Source: Gammaproteobacteria bacterium (GTDB taxonomy: Bacteria > Pseudomonadota > Gammaproteobacteria > Arenicellales > JAOTYS01). From it: DNA of 13,002 bases. A program made the position numbers and the translations under genes. The DNA is taken from positions 1-13,002 of the forward strand of contig JAOTYS010000085.1 in NCBI GenBank assembly GCA_029861795.1, given 5' to 3'. Below, one piece after another: positions 7,408 through 13,002 of this stretch (position 1 is the first letter of the stretch; each line of letters begins with the position of its first letter). The notes beneath the pieces are model-generated. The model was not told the DNA's origin and ran no database searches. It worked only from the letters and a program-made list of their open reading frames with translations.

Positions 7408-8199
7408 TTGTTTATCCATCCGGAGTTTGATCCCGTGGCACTGCCCCTCGGACCGGTGCAAGTCCACTGGTATGGGATCATGTATCTGTTAGGGTTCATG
7501 GGTGGCGCGGCGCTGGGCGTATATCGAGCCGGAAGACCAGGTTCTGGCTGGCACAAGAAGGAGATATCGGATCTGCTGTTTTATGCTGCCCTAGGTGTAA
7601 TTTTGGGCGGTCGCCTGGGATATGTGGTGTTTTACAATCTGTCGCATTACCTCACGCATCCTATCGAGATACTCTACGTTTGGACCGGCGGTATGTCGTT
7701 TCACGGTGGGCTGCTCGGAGTCATATGTGCGATGTGGTTATACGCGCGCAAGACCGAGCGAGGCTTCTGGGCAGTGACCGATTTTATTGCACCGCTGGTC
7801 GCACTGGGGCTTGGTGCGGGACGGGTTGGAAATTTCATCAATCAGGAGTTGTGGGGACGGGTTACCGATGTCCCTTGGGCGGTAGTATTCCCCGCTGCAG
7901 GACTTGAACCACGACATCCCTCGCAGCTCTATGAGGCATTGTTGGAAGGTGTGGTACTGTTCACGATATTGTGGATTTATTCGGCGAAACCACGTGCTGT
8001 TGGCGCAGTGTCTGGAATGTTCTTGGTGTGCTATGGTGTATTTCGCTTCTTTGTGGAATTTTTTCGAGTACCCGATAGCCATATTGGGTATCTGGCCTTT
8101 GGTTGGTTAACGGTGGGACAGGTGCTGACGTTGCCTATGATACTGTTGGGCGTATGGCTAATCATGCGTCGTCAAACTCACCAGGCCGTCCGAGCATAG
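7408..8199 (+). CDS. lgt: Prolipoprotein diacylglyceryl transferase
   Basis: Transfers diacylglycerol from phosphatidylglycerol to the lipobox cysteine of prolipoproteins, the first step of lipoprotein maturation, in the inner membrane. The 263-residue protein shows several transmembrane helices. The opening motif is [19 protein letters not shown], with the essential Tyr at 22. GGMSFHGG carries H99 (equivalent to E. coli H103). The signature [18 protein letters not shown] (134-151) carries R139, N142 and E147. Y209-x-x-x-R213-x-x-x-E217 matches the E. coli Tyr235/Arg239/Glu243 set. The start is TTG at 7408-7410: a stop lies three codons upstream in frame and no ATG is available. thyA, a common partner of lgt, is not next to it here. 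A likely promoter precedes the gene and a separate one follows. Confidence 0.96.
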   Translation: MFIHPEFDPVALPLGPVQVHWYGIMYLLGFMGGAALGVYRAGRPGSGWHKKEISDLLFYAALGVILGGRLGYVVFYNLSHYLTHPIEILYVWTGGMSFHGGLLGVICAMWLYARKTERGFWAVTDFIAPLVALGLGAGRVGNFINQELWGRVTDVPWAVVFPAAGLEPRHPSQLYEALLEGVVLFTILWIYSAKPRAVGAVSGMFLVCYGVFRFFVEFFRVPDSHIGYLAFGWLTVGQVLTLPMILLGVWLIMRRQTHQAVRA

Positions 8200-8221
8200 T
8201 GCGCGAAGGTCGCGGCCTTGC

Positions 8222-8249
8222 TTGACTTTTGCGGATCAAGAGATATGTT
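8222..8249 (+). promoter_or_regulatory. Candidate promoter for the DUF4124-like gene
   Basis: TTGACT (8222-8227), a 16-base spacer and TATGTT (8244-8249). The -35 matches consensus at 5 of 6 bases and the -10 at 4 of 6. The leader to the ATG at 8314 would be about 58 bases and contains the direct repeats at 8276-8302. Confidence 0.5.
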
Positions 8250-8275
8250 GAAGGTGAGGATTAATGCTAGCTAGC

Positions 8276-8302
8276 CACGGTTTATAGCATCACGGTTTAC
8301 AG
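8276..8302. repeat. Two 12-bp direct repeats, CACGGTTTA(T/C)AG
   Basis: CACGGTTTATAG (8276-8287) and CACGGTTTACAG (8291-8302) differ at one base and are spaced 15 bases start to start, just before the ATG at 8314. They lie in the predicted leader where a ribosome site would be expected, and no good Shine-Dalgarno is visible. The self-complementary GCTAGCTAGC lies immediately upstream. Confidence 0.5.
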
Positions 8303-8313
8303 AATATAGAATC

Positions 8314-8958
8314 ATGAATATCAAAGCGTTATTGCAAACGGCAAGCACGGTCGTGTTCAGCTTTGGTCTACTCGTTGCCGGTAATGTGTCAGCCATCACT
8401 AAGTGCCAAGACGCGGAAGGCAAGTGGCACTATGGCGACTACGCGGATGAGGAATGCGCTGCCTCGGGGCTGCATACTGAAATCGATGAGAACAGCGGGT
8501 TGAAGCTAGGGGAGGAAGGTCCCCCGCCCACAGCCGAGGAGACCAAGGCGGAGGAAGATGCCAGGGCTGCCCAAGAGGCGGCGGAGCGCGCGGCGGCTGA
8601 ACAGAAGGCGCGCGAAGACAAGCTACTGAGTATCTATGAGAGTGAGCAAAGTATCATTACCGCTCGCGACACACGACTGGAGTCGGTGGATAACATGATC
8701 TCCATCAACAATGATCTGCGACAAGGATTGGTGGAACAGTTGGCGAAATTAGAGGAGTTGCGCCAATCCACCTCGGAGCGTGACGCTGCCAACGAGCTCG
8801 ATCAAAATATCGCCAAAACACACGCGCAAATCGCGGAATATGATGCTGCGAACAAGGCGAAATTGGCAGAACGTGAGGAGATCGAGCGCAAATACAATCT
8901 GGATTTAGCGAACTACCGAAAGATCATCCACGGCGGGACGGGCCAAGAGGACGGCTAG
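8314..8958 (+). CDS. Exported DUF4124-like coiled-coil protein
   Basis: A 214-residue periplasmic or outer-surface protein of unknown function. Residues 1-27 form a Sec signal peptide with a Lys near the start, a hydrophobic core and a likely cut after VSA. The mature N-terminus (TKCQDAEGKWHYGDY ... C48) resembles DUF4124: a short beta segment with C31 and C48 that could form a disulphide. From about 73 to 200 the protein is Ala/Glu/Arg/Lys-rich with clear heptad character (EERAAAEQ-like and LVEQLAKLEELRQ stretches), so a long coiled coil is expected, followed by a Gly-rich tail. No lipobox cysteine is present, so it is not a substrate of the neighbouring Lgt. It has its own promoter and a possible terminator. 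The DUF4124 relation is moderately sure; function is not. Confidence 0.82.
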   Translation: MNIKALLQTASTVVFSFGLLVAGNVSAITKCQDAEGKWHYGDYADEECAASGLHTEIDENSGLKLGEEGPPPTAEETKAEEDARAAQEAAERAAAEQKAREDKLLSIYESEQSIITARDTRLESVDNMISINNDLRQGLVEQLAKLEELRQSTSERDAANELDQNIAKTHAQIAEYDAANKAKLAEREEIERKYNLDLANYRKIIHGGTGQEDG

Positions 8959-8972
8959 TCAATCGATCGTTA

Positions 8973-8997
8973 GGGCCTGTGCGTGCCCGGCTTTTTT
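8973..8997 (+). terminator. Possible intrinsic terminator after the DUF4124-like gene
   Basis: GGGC (8973-8976) and GCCC (8985-8988) form a short stem with an 8-base loop, followed after GGC by six T residues (8992-8997). The stem is short, so strength is doubtful, but position and T-run are right. Confidence 0.4.
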
Positions 8998-9025
8998 CGC
9001 AGACCACACTCCCGAACTGAGTATG

Positions 9026-9044
9026 GACATGCCTTAGGCATGTC
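9026..9044. repeat. Perfect 8-bp palindrome, GACATGCC-TTA-GGCATGTC
   Basis: A perfect 8-bp inverted repeat with a 3-base centre. An outer AACT/AGTT pair could extend it with a bulge. It lies 24 bases before the first possible start (TTG, 9068) of the phosphoesterase gene and just before a TATAAA (9051-9056). No T-run follows, so a DNA operator or mRNA leader hairpin is more likely than a terminator. Confidence 0.55.
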
Positions 9045-9088
9045 AGTTGTTATAAAGTAGAGCATCCTTGTTCCCTCTGGGGGCCGCT

Positions 9089-9673
9089 GTGCCGGATGCC
9101 GTGACCATCGCGATCATATCTGATACCCACGGATATTTAGACCACCGCATCGCGGAGGTTATCTCTAACTGCGACCTCGCGATTCATGCCGGAGACATCG
9201 GCAACAATGCGGTGTTGCAGCAAATGACACCGCGAAGTGGGCGGGTGTTCTATGTCCAAGGCAACAACGATACCCCTGCCAGGTGGCCTGAGGCGGAACA
9301 CCCGGTGTTGGCCGCCCTGTGTGAGCAGCAAACGCTTCAACTTCCAGGAGGGGCAATAGCGGTTGAGCACGGTCATCGTGTCTGGGATACCCACCGTTAT
9401 CACCAGCGTCTTCGCAAGCGCCATCCCCATGCGCGGGCTATTGTGTATGGACATACCCATCGTCGCGTCTGTGATACGCAGGAAGTCCCATGGGTGATCA
9501 ATCCAGGGGCGGCCGGCCGTAATCGAACTTTTGGGGGGCCCTCTTGCCTAGTTTTGACAGTCGCGGGTGATAAGTGGCGGGTGCGGAAGTGCTGTTTCGA
9601 CCCAATGCCTAGGGGATCTAAACGACGCACGCGGAATGGGGCAATGTTGAAAAACGCAGCACTTACGGGTTGA
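9089..9673 (+). CDS. Calcineurin-like metallophosphoesterase (YfcE/MJ0936 type)
   Basis: A small cytoplasmic dimetal phosphodiesterase of the MPE superfamily; the natural substrate of this group is usually unknown. All five metal motifs are present: ISDTHG near the N-terminus, HAGDIG, QGNND, EHGHR and YGHTH, followed by NPGAAGRNR as in YfcE/MJ0936 relatives. The start is uncertain. GTG at 9089 has a GGGGG ribosome site 5 bases upstream and gives a typical N-terminus; TTG at 9068 would add seven residues and has only a weak GAG. The C-terminus is basic (RGSKRRTR). The TGA overlaps the TTG of the next gene (TTGA at 9670-9673), so the two are probably translated together. Confidence 0.88.
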   Translation: MPDAVTIAIISDTHGYLDHRIAEVISNCDLAIHAGDIGNNAVLQQMTPRSGRVFYVQGNNDTPARWPEAEHPVLAALCEQQTLQLPGGAIAVEHGHRVWDTHRYHQRLRKRHPHARAIVYGHTHRRVCDTQEVPWVINPGAAGRNRTFGGPSCLVLTVAGDKWRVRKCCFDPMPRGSKRRTRNGAMLKNAALTG

Positions 9674-10122
9674 GCGGGTTGCGCTCTAACAGAGCTTGGT
9701 TCCTCGAACTGGAAGCGGAGTACAGCGTCTCCCATCTACAGTTTTTGGAACGTTCTAGCAACAGGGAACTGGAGCGTATACTTCGAGCCAAGAAAAATAC
9801 CACGGCCGGCAACAAGGGAAAGATTCGTTGTCTAGCATGCGGTCATATACTCACTAACGAACAAGAACGGCAAAGCGTTGATGGCGCACATATTCATACG
9901 TTTTCCAATCCACACGGCATTGTCTATATCATTGCGTGTTATGGCGATGTGCCAGGGTGCACTTACATCGGTTCAGAGACTGAGCACTGGACCTGGTTCG
10001 AGGGATATGTCTGGCAGATCGCGTTATGTGCGGGCTGTCGGATTCATATCGGATGGGCCTTCAGGCAAAGTGACGATCGCTTCCATGGGTTGGTCCGTAA
10101 TCGGCTCTGTTTTGATCATTAG
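9670..10122 (+). CDS. CULT-domain (cereblon-like) protein, 150 aa
   Basis: A small protein with a CULT domain, the fold that in eukaryotic cereblon binds thalidomide-type cyclic imides. Residues 1-50 are charged and probably helical. From 52 to 147 the protein matches the bacterial single-domain CULT type (the Magnetospirillum MsCI4 model): zinc ligands C54-x-x-C57 and C120-x-x-C123, and the aromatic cage W109, W115, W129 in the segments TWFEGYVW and IALCAGC...GW. The 6- and 14-residue spacings between the tryptophans equal those of cereblon (W380, W386, W400). The C-terminal FHGLVRNRL also fits. The start TTG (9670-9672) overlaps the phosphoesterase stop; TTG at 9679 is an alternative. A 5' nuclease gene follows after 20 bases. 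Bacterial CULT proteins have no known function; cyclic-imide binding here is inferred from the intact cage. Confidence 0.87.
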   Translation: MSGLRSNRAWFLELEAEYSVSHLQFLERSSNRELERILRAKKNTTAGNKGKIRCLACGHILTNEQERQSVDGAHIHTFSNPHGIVYIIACYGDVPGCTYIGSETEHWTWFEGYVWQIALCAGCRIHIGWAFRQSDDRFHGLVRNRLCFDH

Positions 10123-10142
10123 TACCCGAGTATCTTAGATCG

Positions 10143-11090
10143 ATGACTGACGTTGAGGTTAGTCATAGCTCGGTCGCCACAAGCGCAACGGCGGCAAACA
10201 GCCTCTATCTTATCGATGCCAGCATATATATATTTCGTGCGTACTTTACCGTGTCAGACACGGTCACGGACAATCTCGGAGAACCGTTTAATGCGGTATA
10301 CGGTTATGGCCATTTTCTCTGCGATGTGCTTGAGCAAACCTCCGCCGAGTATGTGGGTGTTGCCTTTGACGAGAGTTTGACGACTTCTTTTCGAAATGAC
10401 TTGTATCCGGCTTACAAAGCTAACCGGGAGCTGCCACCGGCAGAACTCGTCACACAATTCGAGCAATGTAAGGCGCTCACTGAGGCGGTGGGGTTAAGTG
10501 TTTTCAGTAGCCAACGTTACGAGGCCGACGACCTCATTGGGACCATCGCCCATCGCATGCGCAATGCTATGCAAATGATCATCGTTTCGGCCGATAAAGA
10601 TCTAACCCAGATACTCGATCTCGACGATTTGCTATGGGACTTCAGTCGCAATCGGCGATTTCGGGTTACCGATGTGGCGTCGCGCTTTGGGGTAACTCCT
10701 GGACAGATACCCGATTACTTGGCGCTGGCGGGAGACCCGGTAGACAACATCCCTGGTGTTGCAGGTATCGGACCCAAGACAGCGGCTAGATTGCTGGCTA
10801 GTTTCGGTGATCTAGATGGCATTTACCGCAACATAGACGCGGTGGCAGAGCTTGGGTTTCGCGGGGCACGGCGTGCCAGTTGCAAACTGCGAGAAGGTAG
10901 AGAGAGGGTGTACCTTTGGAGGCGTCTTGCCACGGTGGCAGTCGACGCACCAATACAGGTCAGCATGCAGAGACTTAGACGGCGTCCGGTTGAGTCATCG
11001 AAAGTGGATTCCCTGCTGAATTTAGTCCGACCGGGACGTTTGCACGGCCGCATTATGCGAATGTCGGAGAATGACTCCAAACAGGTCTGA
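10143..11090 (+). CDS. Stand-alone 5'-3' exonuclease (Pol I 5'-nuclease type)
   Basis: A 315-residue flap or 5'-3' nuclease of the FEN/Pol I N-terminal family without a polymerase domain. Metal-binding acidic residues are seen in LIDAS (D25), VAFDES (D76), YEADD (E127, D129, D130), SADKD (D151, D153) and AGDPVDN (D198, D201). The helix-hairpin-helix IPGVAGIGPKTAARLL spans 203-218, and the arch segment with YPAYKANR is at 88-95. The set is complete, so an active enzyme acting on 5' flaps or RNA primers is likely. It is longer than E. coli Xni (about 250 residues), which lacks some of these acidic ligands, so it is not called xni. The first 20 residues are low in conservation, and the ATG at 10143 has a weak ribosome site. 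It follows the CULT gene by 20 bases on the same strand. Confidence 0.9.
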   Translation: MTDVEVSHSSVATSATAANSLYLIDASIYIFRAYFTVSDTVTDNLGEPFNAVYGYGHFLCDVLEQTSAEYVGVAFDESLTTSFRNDLYPAYKANRELPPAELVTQFEQCKALTEAVGLSVFSSQRYEADDLIGTIAHRMRNAMQMIIVSADKDLTQILDLDDLLWDFSRNRRFRVTDVASRFGVTPGQIPDYLALAGDPVDNIPGVAGIGPKTAARLLASFGDLDGIYRNIDAVAELGFRGARRASCKLREGRERVYLWRRLATVAVDAPIQVSMQRLRRRPVESSKVDSLLNLVRPGRLHGRIMRMSENDSKQV

Positions 11091-11121
11091 TTGGCGATTG
11101 TGTGATCACCGATCCCAATCA
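11088..11121. repeat. 7-bp inverted repeat over the nuclease stop codon
   Basis: TGATTGG (11088-11094) and CCAATCA (11115-11121) flank a 20-base centre containing the palindrome GTGATCAC. It begins in the TGA stop of the nuclease gene. A second, bulged stem (11130-11153) followed by GTTT lies just downstream. Neither has a strong T-run, so termination here is only possible. Confidence 0.3.
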
Positions 11122-11192
11122 CATCCTAGAAGCATCCTTCTCGCAGGGATCTTGTTTCGTCGAGGGCTATACATGCCTGTTCGGTAGAGGTA

Positions 11193-11198
11193 TATAAT
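11193..11198 (+). promoter_or_regulatory. Candidate gspA -10 box (TATAAT)
   Basis: A perfect TATAAT lies 32 bases before the gspA ATG. No good -35 is found at 16-18 bases, so an activator may be needed. The gap of 128-140 bases after the nuclease gene supports a separate gspAB transcription unit. Confidence 0.45.
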
Positions 11199-11230
11199 CT
11201 TCGCAATATGCAGCAGGCTTGCGCCGCATA

Positions 11231-12943
11231 ATGTATACCTCTTATTTCGGTCTTTCCGAAATTCCGTTCTCAATCACCCCAGACCCCCGCTACCTGTACT
11301 TAAGCAGGCGCTATCGTGAGGCCATGGCGCACTTGCTGTTCGGTATACAGGAAGGTGGTGGATTTGTTCAGTTAACCGGGGAAGTAGGCACAGGTAAGAC
11401 GACTTTGTGCCGTTGCGTTCTGGAGCAGTTACCTGAAAACATAGACGTCGCTCTCATACTCAACCCTAAAGTTGACGAGATTGAACTTCTGGCCGCAATT
11501 TGTGACGAGCTAAACATTAACTATCTGCCGCACGGAAGTACCAAGCACCTCCTGGATCGACTAAATGCACACCTGCTTGAGGTGCATGCTCAGGGTCGCA
11601 AGACTATATTGATCGTCGACGAGGCCCAGAATCTTTCTACAGAGGTGTTGGAGCAAATTCGTCTGCTAACAAATCTGGAAACCCCAAAGCAAAAACTGCT
11701 GCGAATCATCCTTGTCGGTCAGCCTGAGTTGGTCAACACCTTGGCTCGTCCTGGCCTACGTCAGCTCGCTCAAAGAATCACTGCCCGTTATCATCTTAGT
11801 CCGTTGGCGATTACAGAAACCGCCCAATACGTTAAGCATAGACTGGCGGTAGCTGGCTGCTCGCGGGCACTTTTTCAGGATGTCGCACTTCGCAGGGTGC
11901 ATAAGTTATCAGGGGGAGTGCCTCGGCTAATAAATGCGATCTGTGACCGTGCGTTGCTCGGCGCATACTCGAAAAACAAGGTGACGGTGAATGCAGCGAT
12001 TGTTAAGGAAGCAGCGGCCGAAGTTCTCGGAACACAGGCAAAGAAGTTCACGATCCCCACGGCAGTTTGGGCGACGGCGCTATTGGTGGTGGTTGTCGCG
12101 CCGTTGCTGTGGAAGTTTAGTCCAATTTTCATCAGGTTTATTGATCCCCCGACAAAGGTAGTGGCCGAGGCCAAAGATTCGGCGGAAGTCGCATTGGCAC
12201 CGACCGAGACTAGGGACGTACTTGAAACGCCGCGCGAAGAAATACCACCAATCGATTCCAGCAGTCAGTTAGCGATAGTCACGATCCAACCTGAGGCTCA
12301 GCAGGAACCACCATCGCTAGCCGAGTTGCTTGCTGATCCGGATATCGTTACCGATCGGTTTGCTGCAGTCAGACGACTGCTGGAACTATGGGGATTGTCG
12401 CTACACCTCGAACAAGTGAAAACGGTGTGCCAGAATAGCACAACGGTAGGGCTCGGTTGCTTGGAGGAGAAAGGAACATGGAATAATCTGCGCCGTTACA
12501 ATCGGGCAGCGATTTTGACCCTGCGGGATATGACGGGTAGCCCCCACTACACCGTCCTGACGGCCATAGACGGCGAGCAGGCATCTCTAGATTTTGACGG
12601 CAAGGTTGTTTCCTTTCCAGTGGCGGCCATCGATCGCTATTGGTATGGAGATTACATGATGCTGTGGCGACCGCCGCCACTCACTAAGCAAACCGTATCG
12701 AGTCGATCGTCGGGTGAAGATGTCGTTTGGTTGCGACAGGCAATGGCTTTGTTGACCGCTAATGACGGCTCCGCGCCAATTGCAGATGTCGAGAGTCCGG
12801 TGTTCGATGATGAATTGCACCAGCGTATACTAGAATTTCAACGCAGCCAAGCGTTGGAGGCCGATGGCATTGTGGGCATAGAGACACTGATTCAACTCAA
12901 TGCCGCGCTCAATCCTGACGGTATACCTCGGTTGATTAACTAA
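11231..12943 (+). CDS. gspA: Type II secretion ATPase/PG-binding protein GspA (ExeA)
   Basis: A 570-residue inner-membrane protein that with GspB remodels or binds peptidoglycan so that the type II secretin GspD can assemble. It opens with the family signature MYTSYFGLSEIPFSITPDPRYLYLS. The AAA ATPase has Walker A GEVGTGKT (50-57), Walker B LIVDEAQ (D130, E131) and VGQPEL after it. One transmembrane helix lies near 275-294. The periplasmic part has a Pro/Glu-rich linker, then a domain with WGLSLHLEQVKTVC, GLGCLEEKGTWNNLRRYNR and YWYGDYMMLWRPP. A C-terminal peptidoglycan-binding domain spans about 495-560, including VFDDELHQRILEFQRSQ and ADGIVGIETL. ATG 11231 is chosen over TTG 11219 because family members begin at this Met. 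gspB follows after 20 bases. Confidence 0.93.
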   Translation: MYTSYFGLSEIPFSITPDPRYLYLSRRYREAMAHLLFGIQEGGGFVQLTGEVGTGKTTLCRCVLEQLPENIDVALILNPKVDEIELLAAICDELNINYLPHGSTKHLLDRLNAHLLEVHAQGRKTILIVDEAQNLSTEVLEQIRLLTNLETPKQKLLRIILVGQPELVNTLARPGLRQLAQRITARYHLSPLAITETAQYVKHRLAVAGCSRALFQDVALRRVHKLSGGVPRLINAICDRALLGAYSKNKVTVNAAIVKEAAAEVLGTQAKKFTIPTAVWATALLVVVVAPLLWKFSPIFIRFIDPPTKVVAEAKDSAEVALAPTETRDVLETPREEIPPIDSSSQLAIVTIQPEAQQEPPSLAELLADPDIVTDRFAAVRRLLELWGLSLHLEQVKTVCQNSTTVGLGCLEEKGTWNNLRRYNRAAILTLRDMTGSPHYTVLTAIDGEQASLDFDGKVVSFPVAAIDRYWYGDYMMLWRPPPLTKQTVSSRSSGEDVVWLRQAMALLTANDGSAPIADVESPVFDDELHQRILEFQRSQALEADGIVGIETLIQLNAALNPDGIPRLIN

Positions 12944-12963
12944 GTTCGGGTGCTCATTACCTC

Positions 12964-13002
12964 ATGTCTTATATTCTGGACGCACTAAGAAAGTCGGAGC
13001 AG
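12964..13002 (+). CDS. gspB: GspB (ExeB), N-terminal fragment
   Basis: The first 13 codons of GspB, cut by the right edge. MSYILDALRKSEQ is the typical opening of GspB/ExeB, the single-pass inner-membrane partner of GspA in placing the type II secretin. The ATG is 20 bases after the gspA stop, in one operon. Only the cytoplasmic leader is visible, so the periplasmic part cannot be judged. Confidence 0.85.
   Translation, partial: MSYILDALRKSEQ

Noticed and set aside
8206..8219. Hairpin AAGGT-CGCG-GCCTT after lgt as terminator
   Set aside because: A 5-bp stem with a G-T pair and an interrupted T-run (GCTTGACTTTT) overlapping a better promoter match.
9878..10138. 86-residue plus-strand ORF overlapping the CULT gene
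   Set aside because: It is the shifted frame of the CULT gene, which has strong family motifs; the alternative product resembles nothing.
11130..11156. Bulged hairpin followed by GTTT after the nuclease gene
   Set aside because: Seven pairs with a bulge and no real T-run; too weak to call a terminator.

Overview
The window looks like the chromosome of a gammaproteobacterium of moderate GC content. The evidence is the block pilU-pilT / yggS-proC-yggT-(yggU)-metX, an arrangement typical of Pseudomonas-like and Chromatiales-like gammaproteobacteria, plus lgt and a type II secretion gspAB pair. No transposase, integrase, CRISPR array, rRNA or tRNA was seen.

Left part, minus strand (1-5022). Transcription runs leftward through yggS (PLP homeostasis), proC (proline synthesis), yggT (membrane protein), a decayed yggU/DUF167 gene with two in-frame stops (2534-2818), a large dynamin-like GTPase (447-2438), a 334-base stretch with no convincing gene, and the first 37 codons of metX (1-112), which leaves the window. 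The GTPase sits between yggT/yggU and metX, genes that are normally close together. Inactivation of yggU next to it suggests local rearrangement.

Centre (5023-8199). An 87-base divergent region carries candidate promoters in both directions and a 9-bp inverted repeat. It is followed on the plus strand by the twitching-motility ATPase pair pilT and pilU, two bases apart, and by lgt (prolipoprotein diacylglyceryl transferase) with its own likely promoter.

Right part, plus strand (8200-13002). First comes an exported DUF4124-like coiled-coil protein. Next is a compact group of three: a calcineurin-like phosphoesterase, a small CULT-domain (cereblon-like) protein whose start overlaps the phosphoesterase stop, and a stand-alone 5'-3' exonuclease of the Pol I N-terminal type. 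Last are gspA (AAA ATPase, membrane anchor, peptidoglycan-binding domain) and the first 13 codons of gspB, which together help place the type II secretion secretin across the peptidoglycan.

The items most worth a second look are the bacterial CULT protein with a complete tri-tryptophan cage in a phosphoesterase-nuclease cluster, the GTPase inserted in the yggT-metX block, the yggU pseudogene, and the palindromic control region between yggS and pilT. Non-ATG starts are frequent: four genes have only TTG or GTG available near their conserved N-terminus, and a fifth very probably uses one.
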